NCBI GenBank assembly: GCA_030674185.1
Contig: JAPXFY010000013.1
Coordinates: 50,700,567-50,764,566 of the forward strand
Length of the DNA stretch: 64,000 nucleotides
Origin: Monoplex corrugatus
Lineage: Eukaryota > Mollusca > Gastropoda > Littorinimorpha > Ranellidae
Direction: 5' to 3'
This document shows positions 32,846 to 43,464 of the stretch, piece by piece (positions within the stretch are counted from its first letter, which is position 1; each line of letters begins with the position of its first letter). The notes beneath the pieces were generated by a model. That model was not told where the DNA came from and did not search any database. It was given only the letters and a program-made list of their open reading frames with translations. The translations under genes were made by a program, and so were the position numbers.

Positions 32846-34745
32846 CTCCCTGGACCTACCTGGTGTTCTTTTTCCCTCCAGCTTTCCTGTTGTGACTAGG
32901 TGCTCTAGTTTCTCTTGCCTCATACATGTATCTTTTCCTGATCTTCTTCATCAATGTTCTTTTTGTGTTTGCCTCTTTGAAGACTGTCTTGGTTGTTTTC
33001 TTTTTGTCTATGGAACTCTTAACATTCTTCTGAGAAACCACATTTCAGCTGCCTCAATCTTGTTCTGACTTTGAGGATTGACTTTCCACGCTTCACATCC
33101 GTACAAGAATATCAGTTCTGTATAATACTGAAGAACTCTTTTCCTGATGTTAATTGATAGGCATTTGTTGGTAAGAATACTTTTTATTTTCTTGAACGCT
33201 TTTTAGCTTGGCCAATTCTGCTGGCTATTTCTAATGTGTATCTGCCGTCTGGTGAGATGACTGTTCGCAGATACCTAACTTATCAATATCAGCGTGTCTC
33301 AGTGTTGTGCTTTTTGCTGTTATTTTGCGTGAGGGGATTTCTTGTTTTTTTTACTGATTACCATGACTTCCATCTTTTTGCTACTTAACTCCAGCCCTTT
33401 ATTTCTGGGTTTTATCTATTAAATTCACAAGGTTTTGTAGTTCCTTTTTTTTTTTTTTTTTTTTTTTTTTTCATTTTCTGCAAAAAGTGTCATCTGCATA
33501 ACGAAGATTAATATTTTTCCTCCAACCTCGATCCCAGGACATTCTTCTAGGTTTCTCATGATGGTTTTGCTGTCAAGTGAAAACAAATCTGGTGACAGAA
33601 CACATTCCTGCTTAATCTCTCCTTTGATTTTTTGGAAGGATCTTTTGTCATTTTCTGTTTTCATTGCTGGTGTTTATTCTCAATACATATTCCTTATTAT
33701 CCTTAGAGCCTGTTCATCAACATTGAGCCTTTCTAGTTTGTTGATCAATTCTTCGTGTTTTACCCGATCAAGAGCTTTGGTACAATCAACAAAATATAAG
33801 TATAAATCCTTATTCAACTCAGTTAATCTTTCTGTGAGAATTCTTAGGATGTATGTGGCATTGATAGTTCCTTTCCCTTCAAAAATCCACAGTGTTCATC
33901 AGCTATTTTTATTTTAATTTTGTTTCTTGTTCTATCACAATTATTCATAAAAGAATCTTTATTATATGACTCACCAAGCTGATTGTACAATGGAGTTCAC
34001 ATTCTATAGTCCCAGCCATATTTGGAAGTGCAATGAAAATTGATTTGACAAATCTTTAGGGATTTTTCCAGTGTAGTAAATTTCATTTTGGAGGACTTAT
34101 TTTTTTCAATACCAAATTCATCTAGAGCCTCGATCATTTCTGTAGTAACATTGTCGGGTCTGGGGCTTTTCCCGGTTTCATCTTTTTCAACGTTGCTCTA
34201 ACTTCATTTTCAACGTTGCTGTAACTTCATCTTTCATTATTGGTGGCCGTTCAGCGCTTTTATGATGTTTTCTTACTTTCTATCATTGTCGAAGAGGTCT
34301 GAAATGCACTGTGCCCATCTGTCTAACATTTTGTCTTTTGCTATTGTAATCGTACCATCTTAGATTTTAAGCAACCAGTTGATGTGCACGTCTTTTTCCT
34401 GTGGTTAATTTCTTCAGTGTTCCTGTACATAAACCTAGGATGTTTCCTTTGCGCTTTGTTCCCAGCCAAGCTTCTTTAGCTTCATAACACCTATTCCTTA
34501 TTTCCTTATAATGTTTCTGTAGTCTTCCCCTTTTTTTTTTTTGCCCCCCCCCCCTCCATTCTCCCATCAAGCCTAAAATTTCTGTTGTTATCCAATTCTT
34601 TTTTGCTTTTCTTTCAACTCTAGGGATTTTGTCACAAGCTTCATTTATCGGGTTTCTCAAATTTACCCTTTGTTCATCATTGTCACCAACGTCCTCCAGA
34701 GCACTAGATTTGAGACGTGCAAAGATGTGTTGTTGCCAGGCCACT
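32846..34745 (-). mobile_element. RTE-like LINE, decayed copy (copy C)
   Basis: The minus strand carries the RTE coding blocks in broken frames. The order runs from the linker between endonuclease and RT (SALEDVGDNDEQ, ERKAKKNW, about 34740-34370) through RT to the GHFMRKG-type C-terminus near 32900. A 29-nt poly-T tract at about 33443-33471 and many substitutions mark it as old. It lacks the (CAT)n tail and the endonuclease domain. Confidence 0.85.
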
Positions 34746-34919
34746 TGATAGATATTCTCCTTTTCCGACTCCTAACCCACTCACCACCGGCACTGCAGCT
34801 GCACCTGTCCTCGCCAGTTGTATCGTCTGCGGGTAAACCGTCGGTTTGTGGTGACAGATGCAGTCTGCAGTGTAAGACAAACGAAGAGCTGAGATACAGT
34901 TTAAGGAATCGCGTGCACA
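34746..34919. other. Short stretch without genes
   Basis: Nothing is recognised between the RTE copy and the GT tract. Confidence 0.5.
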
Positions 34920-35345
34920 TGTGTGTAGGTGTGTGTACGGTATGTGTGTAGGTGCGTGCGTGTGTGTGTGTGTGTGTGTGTGTGACGGTGTGTGTGTACA
35001 GTGTGTGTGTGTGTGTATACTGTGCGTGTGTGTGTACGAAGTGTGTGTGTGTGTACAGTGTGTGTGTAGGTGTGTTTACGGTGTGTGTGTGTTTGTGTGT
35101 AAGGAGGGGGGCGTGGGTGTTTGTGTGTGGCGTGTTTATGGGGGTGTGCTCAATTTCTTTTAATGTCTATCCACATAATGTAATATTAGACGAATGGGGG
35201 GGGGGGGGGGGGATATATGTGTGTGCGCGAGCTAGTTTGTATGTGTCGTGTGTGTATGTGTGTGTGTGTGTGTCCAAGCGAGTGTGTGAATCCTCCAAGT
35301 GTGTGTGTGCTTGCACGTGCGTATGTGTGTGTGCGCGCGCGTGCG
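34920..35345. repeat. Imperfect (GT)n tracts with a G17 run
   Basis: GT-rich sequence with frequent TACGG and TACAG interruptions, split by a run of about 17 G residues near 35197-35213. Confidence 0.9.
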
Positions 35346-35697
35346 TATGTTGGCGCGAGTCCAAACGTGTGTTTTTGTAGTGGGGTGGGGCTATGATTAT
35401 GTGAGGTTGAGCCTCGTGACAAAGGTATGCCTCGTTGTCACCCTGGGTAAGATCATTACAGTGGACACGACCAGCGTTATCACGTCTGTCCTTGTCGCAG
35501 TTATTTGATTTGGCCACTGAGAAAAGAAAAAAAAGAGGGGGAGGGGAACAGTGATAAGAGGGAGAGGGCCAAGTTAGCGGTGGATGTGTATGTGTCTGTG
35601 TCTGTGCATGCGTGGGGACTAACATAAATCAGTCAGACTAGAGATACGGCAAGAGAGATCAACATACTGTCGCAGGGCTGGGTGAGTCAGTTGTTAA
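35346..35697. other. Stretch without recognised genes
   Basis: No exon or repeat family is recognised. Confidence 0.5.
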
Positions 35698-35890
35698 CTA
35701 ACCCTTCGGCTCCCACATGCGATCCACCAACTGCAAAAATTTAACCCCTTGACTCCCTCACCCTAGCCATCAGCTTCCTGCGAGAAGCTGGTGGATAGGG
35801 TGAAGGAGTCAAAGGGTTAAGTTTTTGCTTTGCTTGCATAGTTGACAGTGCAGGAGGCTGGTGGACAGGGTGCGGGAGTCGAAGGGTTAA
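35698..35890 (-). mobile_element. TTAA-bounded nested palindromic element, copy 3 (inverted)
   Basis: On the minus strand it reads TTAACCCTTCGACTCCCGCA at the start, then the spacer with AAGCAAAGCAAAAACTTAA, the inner palindrome around CTTCTCGCAGGAAG, and the right arm. It is the same architecture as copies 1 and 2 in the opposite orientation. The far border has decayed to CTAA. Confidence 0.75.
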
Positions 35891-35937
35891 GAGCCGTGGA
35901 CTCAAGAATTCATGTATCGGCTTGATATCCCATCCCC

Positions 35938-36040
35938 AGCGGGCGTGATAGCCAAGTGGTTAAGACATAGAGCTTCCACCGTGAAGGTGAGGTTCGAGCC
36001 TTGTGTGTAAAGGAGGGGTGTCGTAATACTGTTATGAATC
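35938..36040 (+). repeat. tRNA-like SINE head, family 4
   Basis: TAGCCAAGTGGTTAAGACAT (A box) and GAGGTTCGAGCC (B box) are well preserved. The following sequence does not fold into a complete tRNA, so this is a SINE head and not a tRNA gene. Confidence 0.65.
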
Positions 36041-36178
36041 CATAGTATAGTATAGTATAGTATAGTACAGTATAGTATAGTATAGTATAGTATAGTACAG
36101 TATAGTACAGTATAGTATAGTACAGTATAGTATAGTACAGTATAGTATAGTATAGTATAGTATAGTATAGTATAGTAT
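36041..36178. repeat. (TATAG)n pentanucleotide array
   Basis: TATAG repeats with occasional TACAG variants fill the gap between two SINE heads in opposite orientation. Confidence 0.95.
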
Positions 36179-36455
36179 TAGTAATATGAAACTGAGGAGA
36201 GCTGGACAGTAGAAGGTCCTCAGAGTAGGAACCCCCATCAAGCAAGTGTTTCGGCCCTTAACTCCTGACACTCTAAGGGGGCTGGGCCACATCCAGGTGA
36301 TGACTCTTGAGTGCCCCTCTGCTGTCACCATTTTTTTTTTCAATAGAAATTTGTCCTCTGGGAATCGAACCCGGCATCCTAGTTGGTCAGGTTTCTCACG
36401 GCAAAAAGTCACCCTTTGGGCCGGATGTCTTAACCACTTGGCTATCAGTCACCAG
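36179..36455 (-). repeat. tRNA-derived SINE, family 4, ending in the pentanucleotide array
   Basis: The minus strand has TAGCCAAGTGGTTAAGACAT and CCGGGTTCGATTCCC (A and B boxes) and a 200-bp body. Its 3' end (CTCAGTTTCATATTACTAA) passes directly into (CTATA)n. Confidence 0.75.
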
Positions 36456-36575
36456 CAACATATGGGGGAATTTTAATTCATATGAAGTTCACTTTTGTTC
36501 CTCCTGGTCCAGATCCAGCTGGAGCGTTTTTCCGCTGCTTCTGCTTATTGTCTTTAGAGCTCTGACCCTCTCTCT

Positions 36576-36597
36576 CTCCCCCCCCCCCCCCCCCCCC
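36576..36597. repeat. Poly-C tract
   Basis: A run of about 20 C residues after a short CT repeat. Confidence 0.95.
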
Positions 36598-36837
36598 GAA
36601 ATCCAGAGCTGCTTCATGAGATTACAGGCTGATGTGACTACCAACCCCCTTGCTCCAATCTCTATGGCGAGGACTTTGCCTTGAAAGCCAGATGTCCTCA
36701 AGTTGCTGGCTCTAGACTGGCATTCTTTTCAGTCTTGTAGATATGGGCTTCTTCCATTCTGTACTTTCGTATGGTACAGTTAGCTCTATTAGAATCACCT
36801 GTTCTGTTTGGATGAATGAGAGTGGACAACTATGTAT

Positions 36838-37015
36838 GGTATAGTATAGTATAGTATAGTATAGTTTAGTTTAGTTTAGTATAGTATAGTATAGTATAGT
36901 ATAGTATAGTATAGTATAGTATAGTATAGTATAGTATAGTATGGTATGGTATGGTATGGTATGGTATGGTATGGTATGGTATGGTATGGTATGGTATGGT
37001 ATAGTATAGTATAGT
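36838..37015. repeat. (TATAG)n/(TATGG)n pentanucleotide array
   Basis: TATAG, TTTAG, TATAG, TATGG and again TATAG blocks follow one another for about 178 bp. Confidence 0.95.
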
Positions 37016-37018
37016 CCT

Positions 37019-37912
37019 CGGTATCGGCAAAGTGGGTTAAAATCATTGATACATCAGCAAAGTGGGTGAGATTCAGTGGCGCATCGGCAAAGTGGGTGAG
37101 AGTCATCGACACATCAGCAAAGTGATGAGACTCATTGACACATCGGCAAAGTGGATGAGACTCAGTGACACATCGAAAAAGTAGATGAGACTCAGTGATA
37201 CATTGGCAAAGTGGATGAGACTCAGTGACACATCGAAAAGTAGATGAGACTCATTAATACATGGCAAAGTGGATGAGACCAGTGACACATCGGCAAAGTG
37301 GATGAGACCAGTGACACATCGCAAAGTGGATGAGACCTCAGTGATACATCGACAAAGTGGATGAGACCCAGTGACACATCGACAAAGTGGATGAGACTCA
37401 GTGACACATCGACAAAGTGGATGAGACTCAGTGACACATCGACAAAGTGGATGAGACTCAGTGATACATCGACAAAGTGGATGAGATCATGACACTCGAC
37501 AAAGTGGATGAGACTCAGTGACACATCGACAAAGTGGATGAGACTCAGTGACACATCGACAAAGTGGATGAGACTCAGGATCACATCGACAAAGTGGATG
37601 AGACTCAGTGAGACCGACAAAGTGATAACCCAGTGAACATCGACAAAGGTTGATGAGACCAGTGACACATCGGCAAAGTGGATGAGACCCAGTGACACAT
37701 CGGCAAAGTGGATGAGACCCAGTGACACATCGGCAAAGTGGATGAGACCCAGTGACACATCGGCAAAGTGGATGAGACCCAGTGACACATCGACAAAGTG
37801 GATGAGAGTCATTGATACTTCAGCAAAGTGGATGAGACTTAGTGACACGTCGGCAAAGTGGATGAGACTCAGTGACACATCGGCAAAGTGGATGAGACAC
37901 GACACTGGGATC
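37019..37912. repeat. 30-bp satellite array, about 29 units
   Basis: GTGGATGAGACTCAGTGACA plus CATCGACAAA repeats with a 30-bp step. Units vary at CGACAAA/CGGCAAA and at CTCAG/CCCAG, and some are deleted near 37490 and 37610. It adjoins a family 3 SINE at its right end. Open frames across it are artefacts of the 10-codon period. Confidence 0.95.
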
Positions 37913-38075
37913 TCACGTTTCTTAACGAGCCCCTGGCAATACTCGGCCTTGGGTAGGAGCCGAAAAATCCAACAATGATTTTTTTTTTCAAACTGATAGG
38001 AGTTTGAAATCACGAGTTCTCAGACTGTAGTCCTTGGCAGAAAGCACTTGGCCTCGTCGACTGGTTTGGCATGTG
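37913..38075 (-). repeat. tRNA-derived SINE, family 3, fused to the 30-bp array
   Basis: The minus strand carries CGAGGCCAAGTGCTTTCTGC, GACTACAGTCTGAGAACTCG and TTGGATTTTTCGGCTCCTAC, matching the SINE at 17727-18112. After AACGTGAGATC it switches into the satellite. Confidence 0.7.
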
Positions 38076-38094
38076 GTAGTGTTTATCTATTTCT

Positions 38095-38639
38095 GTCTAT
38101 ATGGCTGCCCTGATGTGGCTTCAGGCTTTAACAGCCATTGTCATAACGTTGCTGTGGATAGTCGATGTAATTACAAAACTTGATTGACATATTTTTATTT
38201 AGTGTACGTAAATTGATACTGATTTTTTTCTTTGAGTGTGTGGTAGGGTTGGTGCGACGTGAGATAATAATTATTTAGTTTAAGGGGTTGCGTTAAAAGA
38301 GGGGTGGTGGGGAATGTGGAGGTACGGAATGGAAAATGCTCGCTTGTTCATGCAGGCATATATGCATACATATATATGCGCATGCGTGCATACCTAAACA
38401 TGTATTTGTATTGCGCACATGTACAACTACTGTGTTCTTGCATAATCCGATCGCTTCCCACCTCCTCGACACGCACACAAAACCAACTCACAGAGCCATA
38501 GAGGTAGTGTCACCCCCACTCCCAATCTCTCCTTTTAAAACTTTTTTTTTTTTTAAGGAGATAAAGGTAAAAGTTTATGTCAGTGGAAGACTGAAACTTG
38601 AGGCACGAATGCAAATTAAGAAGTCCTAAAGAAACCACT
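38095..38639. other. Stretch without recognised genes
   Basis: A short tail resembling repeat X (CTGCCCTGATGTGGCTTCAG, GCTTTAACA) lies at 38095-38140. Nothing else is recognised. Confidence 0.5.
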
Positions 38640-38880
38640 ATCACTCTCAGTGAGTTCGAAAAACAAGTATGAAGACAGTTTCACATGTCCTAGAAAAACG
38701 CTTTAAAGGAGGTTGAAAAACGAAGCATGGAGACAAGTTCATTGTTCCAATAAAAACAAAAGTTTAGAAGAGATTGGAAAACGAAGCACGAAGACAGTTT
38801 GATTGTCCCAGAGAGCGAGTCCAAAAGAGATCGAACTATGTAGTACAGAGATAAATTCATACGTCTAGAAAAACAGAGAT
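38640..38880. repeat. Decayed tandem units related to the 44-bp array
   Basis: AGAGATTGGAAAACGAAGCA and similar GTTGAAAAACGAAGCATGGA steps recur about every 62 bp. They resemble the units at 39440-40240. Confidence 0.5.
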
Positions 38881-39079
38881 AACGTTTTATGTTGGAAGTA
38901 GTATTGTCTGAGATGTATGTATGCATGGCTTCTGTTGGTTGGGGTTTTTTTGCTTGTTGGGTTCTTTGTTTCTTTCTCTTTTTTTTCTTCTTTCTTTGTT
39001 TCTTTCTTTTTAGCGTTCTGATTTTTTTCTGGGATGCCTGTGTATGCACGTTGTTTTTCCACACTGCACAGGCAGTACG

Positions 39080-39350
39080 TCACTGCACAGTCTGCATACT
39101 CAGTCTTCGGTGGGCATGCATGCTGGGTGTTTTCATGTTTACAGGATCTTTAAGTGCATAGTTGATGTTTTGCGTGTGTATACACATGGGGGGGGGGGGG
39201 GCTGCAGACAGTAACAGGTCTGTTTAGCTGGGAGATAAAAAAAAATCCACATCCTTTACCTACCGGGCAGGAGGAAGCTAGGTAGGATTGAACCCAGACT
39301 TCAGTTGAAAGACTAGCACCCAGTTCATCATTCAAACTGTAGAGTGCATA
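39080..39350 (-). repeat. tRNA-derived SINE, family 2, with G-run
   Basis: The minus strand has a B-box-like GGGTTCAATCCTACC and the body with GGATGTGGATTTTTTTTTAT. A run of about 14 C residues on that strand lies at 39188-39201. Confidence 0.6.
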
Positions 39351-39439
39351 GGGCTTTACCTTGTTTCATGGCATCTGCGAGTAATTGCTGATAGATTTAG
39401 GGGGAGCCCATATGGAATCGCCTTTGTGGAATGAATGGA

Positions 39440-40240
39440 AAGCGAAATGTGAAGGCGGATTAAGGGGTCTGAGAGATTGGAAAACAAAACACGCAGAGGT
39501 GGATAAAGACATTTGAGAGAATGGAAAACGAAACATACAGAGGTGGATAAAGACATTTGAGAGAATGGAAAACGAAACATACAGAGGTGGATAAAGACGT
39601 TTAAGAGATTGGAAAACAAAACATACAGAGGTGGATAAAGACTTTGAGAGATTGGAAAACAAAACATGCAGAGGTGGATAAAGACATTTAAGAGATTGGA
39701 AAACAAAACATACAGAGGTGGATAAAGATATTTGAGAGATTGGAAAACGAAACATACAGAGGTGGATAAAGATATTTGAGAGATTGGAAAACAAAACATG
39801 CAGAGGTGGATAAAGACATTTGAGAGATTGGAAAACAAAACATACAGAGGTGAATAAAGACATTTGAGAGATTGGAAAACAAAACATACAGATGTGGATA
39901 AAGATATTTGAGAGATTGGAAAACAAAACATACAGAGGTGGATAAAGATATTTGAGAGATTGGCAAGCAAAACATGCAGAGGTGGATAAAGACGTGTGAA
40001 AGAATGGAAAATGAAATATGTGGAGGGTTATTAAGGAGTCTAAGAGATTAGAAAACAAAACACTTGAAGACGGATTAAGGAATCTGAGAGATTGGAAAAC
40101 AAATCATGCAGAGGTGGATTAAGACGTTTGATAGATTGGAAAACAAAACATTTGGAGGCGGATTAAGGAGTCTGAGAGATTGGAAAACGAAACATAGGAG
40201 TCTGAGAGATTAGAAAACGAAACATGCATGCTGAGGCGGA
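39440..40240. repeat. 44-bp tandem array, about 17 units
   Basis: GAGAGATTGGAAAACAAAAC, ATACAGAGGTGGATAAAGAC and ATTT repeat at 44 bp in the core (39570-39990) and decay on both sides. Minus-strand open frames up to 230 codons cross it in different frames and are artefacts. Confidence 0.95.
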
Positions 40241-40329
40241 TTAAGGTGCCCCATTGAAGAAGAAAGCATCAACACTAGAAGTTTTTAGCTGTTCTCGTAT
40301 GTATAGGTATGCGCTTTGTTTTGCCCATG

Positions 40330-40650
40330 CTGTGCATACGGCCTGTTGCTGCACAGTCTGCATACTCCATCTTCGGTGATGTGCATAATGGATGTTTCCA
40401 AAAGCTACCAGATACTGACATGACGTGCAGGATCTTTAACGTGCATATGTGATGTTCTCCGTGGAAATATACACACGTAAGCGGTGCAGGCACTAGCAAG
40501 TCGATATGCGCACACGTTGACCAGGAAGATCGGGGGGAAAAAAACCTTCGTCCTTGATCCCCCCTCCCCTCCCCCCTTCCTTCATCCAAGGCACAAGTAC
40601 TAAAGCAGGATCGAATTTAAACCTTCCGATCAGAAGTCTGATTGCAATTC
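40330..40650 (-). repeat. tRNA-derived SINE, family 2
   Basis: The minus strand reads TCTGATCGGAAGGTTTAAAT (decayed head), GGTCAACGTGTGCGCATATC, and then GATCCTGCACGTCATGTCAG. It shares its 3' half with the copy at 39080. Confidence 0.6.
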
Positions 40651-40728
40651 CCACTTGCCTGTCACGCTCGAAACAGAGCTCTGGATATATGTCCCCGAAA
40701 CGTTATCAGCAACTGTCCAGAAAACGGG

Positions 40729-40824
40729 GTTAAAGAGAGAGACAGAGAGGAAGAGAGAGAGAAGGGGAAAGAGAGAGAAGGAGAGCGAGGTAGAGAGACA
40801 GAGAGAGGAGAGCGAGAGAGAGGC
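40729..40824. repeat. (GA)n-rich tract
   Basis: GAGA with GGAA and CGAG interruptions. Confidence 0.9.
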
Positions 40825-41029
40825 GGACCACCTGTTCACTTTCACTGAGCACAGTCGTTGTCACACAGTCAGTGCGAGTGGCCTTCGTTCTGACAAAGCT
40901 TTGTTAAGAGATTTTCTTATCGGTGACTGTGGTCGTGAGTGTGTGTATATATATTATGTACCGGTATGTATGTGGTACATACGTACTTTGTGGGTTGATT
41001 TACTTTCCCATCCATCACGACTGGTTGAT

Positions 41030-41280
41030 ATGGACTGATGTGCCTTCCCATCTCATCAAGACTGATTGTCCTAATTGATCTGCTTTTCCCATCTCATCAA
41101 GACTGATTGATCTAGAACTGCTGTGCTTTCCCATCTCATCAAGACTGATTGATCTGGACTGCTGTGCTTTCCCATCTCATCAAGACTGATTGATCTGGAC
41201 TGCTGTGGTTTCCCATCTCATCAAGACTGATTGATCTGGACTGCTGTGCTTTCCCATCTCATCAAGACTGATTGTTCTGT
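41030..41280. repeat. 41-bp tandem repeat, about six copies
   Basis: GCTGTGCTTTCCCATCTCAT with CAAGACTGATTGATCTGGAC repeats at 41 bp, with one 42-bp step. Confidence 0.95.
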
Positions 41281-41618
41281 TCTGTGCCCCAAACAGTATT
41301 GCAGTCGGTGATTGTTATACTCGTGCTGACTAATATACTTTCTGTGATCATCGTATTTTTTGCGTCTTAATTTAAAACGGCTGTTGTTGCTGATGTTGCT
41401 GTCTTACGTTTTGTGGTAAACGTTTAAATTAAGGCTTATACTGTTTGCAGTCTGCCGTTTTTCTTCAGCATGGAATTGGGTAAATATCTGTTTCTTTTAC
41501 TTTTTATTTTATCCTCTGCCCCCCCCCCCCCCCCCCCCCCCCTCTCTGTGTTTTTGTTTTAAAACTAAACGCATTGGATTGATTTTGCGGTGTATTTCTG
41601 TTACCGTGAGAAGAGTCT
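41281..41618. other. Stretch with a poly-C tract
   Basis: No gene is recognised. A C run of about 24 lies at 41519-41542. Confidence 0.6.
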
Positions 41619-41640
41619 CTCTCTCTCTTCTCTCTCTCCC

Positions 41641-41678
<38 letters not shown>

Positions 41679-41833
41679 TTCTGTGTCTCTGTCTCTCTGT
41701 TTATATTTATCTCCCTCTCTCTCTCTCTCTCTCTGTTTATCTATCTCTCACACACACTCACAGACACACACTCTCTCTGTCTGTCTCTCTCTCTCTCTCA
41801 CACACACTCACAACACACACACACACACGCACG

Positions 41834-41908
<75 letters not shown>
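41619..41908. repeat. (CT)n(CA)n compound microsatellite
   Basis: CT-rich sequence passes into about 95 bp of CA. Open frames are artefacts. Confidence 0.95.
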
Positions 41909-41910
<2 letters not shown>

Positions 41911-42559
41911 AGTATGATTGCTTGTTTGAAACATGAGCATGTTGAATAGAGAGCAAATAGTTCCTGGTGTGGTAAGCTTGTATCTGCGTTTGTGTGCATG
42001 TATGCATGTGTGTGTATGTGGACACGTATACACATATGTGCTTGTGCATGCATGCATGTGTGTGTATGTGTAAATTCTTTCATGTGTTTTTTTTTATTTC
42101 TCATCATCGGGGGTTTTTTTGTGTGTGTTTTTTTTGTTTTTTTATATGCTTTGCACACATTTTACTGAAATCAAGCAGAAAAAGTGAAATAGGTTTAGTC
42201 ATAAAGCTTTTATTGGGTTTGACATTAGACTCAGATCATCGGCTGTCTGTACGGGTTGACTGAATGTGAAGCAGTCGTGTTCAGCATTGGCTTGGTAGAC
42301 TGTTATCGTGTGCCTCGCTTGACTTAGGTCAGTCGTGTTATCGTACAAGGACTCTCGCTTTCAGGTCGTTTCCCAAGATGGCGTCTCCGCTTTCGGAATA
42401 ATTTCCGCGTGAACTGATGCCGGTGGTGTCAAGTGATGAAGAAGAGCCAAAATGATCGTGGCATAAATTTAAGCCTGCACATAAGTAGGCGCTGGGAAGG
42501 TCTTGGGGTCCTGCCTATCTTACGTTTTTTGTTTTTTGTTTGTTTTGTTTTGTTTCTGG

Positions 42560-42597
<38 letters not shown>

Positions 42598-43051
42598 AAC
42601 CTTATCTTTTTATCAGTCTGTCATTGGAACAATTTACGCCACACTGTAGTGAAATGTATATCTCCATCTGAAATGTTTAACACAAAACAAAACAAAAAAG
42701 ACAGACGGAATTGTATGAAACCACAATCAGCCTCACTACCCTCCTCCCCCATGTATAAACTGACCTCACCAACGTCATATACAAACATATAACAGAAATC
42801 AACCCTTAAACAATAAGACATAACTTCCATCCACATACTCACCAACACAATTTATCGTCTCCAACATCCTAACTCCTCAAATCAAATGCCTCCCCAGATA
42901 CAAAGTAAATAAATAAACAAGCACGCAAACAAAACCACCACACACACGCACACACACACAAAAACAGGAGAAAACAAACATTGAAAGAAAAGAATGAAAA
43001 TACATGAATAGATGAAACAAGAATGAAATAAATAAGAAAAAAAATTAGTAA
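41909..43051. other. Stretch without recognised genes
   Basis: It contains a GT run at 42562-42595 and a CCAAGATGGCG motif (YY1-like) at about 42375. No exon with a recognisable domain was found. Confidence 0.5.
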
Positions 43052-43464
43052 CAAGAACTCTTTTCAGTATAAATAGTATCCCCCCCCCCCTCCCCCCTGG
43101 AAATTCTTTGCTAGAACTTTCCTCTGTTCTGTCACTCTCTTTGTTTCTGCCTTGTCCCTTTGCTTTCTGACATTTCTTCCTATCATGTTCTGCCTTGCTG
43201 GTCCGATCACATGGATGTGTTCAGTAAAGTCCTACGTATGTTCTCTTAGGATAGATAATTGGGTACCGTACATGTATTAAATGCATTTTTGGCTCTAGGG
43301 AAATGAGATTTGCGAAAGCAATTTTAGGTAATTTAGGCCCGTTTTTATATATGTTTTACTGTCCTTAGTTATGTTTGAATTTGTATTCAGATATGTTTTT
43401 GAAATCCCCTGTGTGATAAATTGGACGAGGCATCTTCCTTGATTATGTGCGCGCATGCATTGAT
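43052..43464 (+). repeat. Repeat X, left part (interrupted copy)
   Basis: CTTTTCAGTATAAATAGTAT through GCGCATGCATTGAT matches 23468-23875. The copy is interrupted by RTE copy D and resumes at 46061. Confidence 0.85.

Noticed and set aside
35938..36020. tRNA gene
   Set aside because: A and B boxes are good, but the acceptor and anticodon stems do not pair convincingly and related copies are SINE heads.
37222..38013. Minus-strand open frame of 263 codons with a VDVSLSLIHF repeat
   Set aside because: It is a 10-codon repeat produced by the 30-bp satellite. The ends fall in SINE sequence.
39356..40058. Hydrophobic-looking open frames (FCFPISQISLSTS repeats) resembling membrane proteins
   Set aside because: They follow the 44-bp array through three frames with no conserved start or splice signal.
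42365..42400. Promoter of a host gene (CCAAGATGGCG motif)
   Set aside because: It is a single motif with no CpG-rich context and no recognisable exon downstream.
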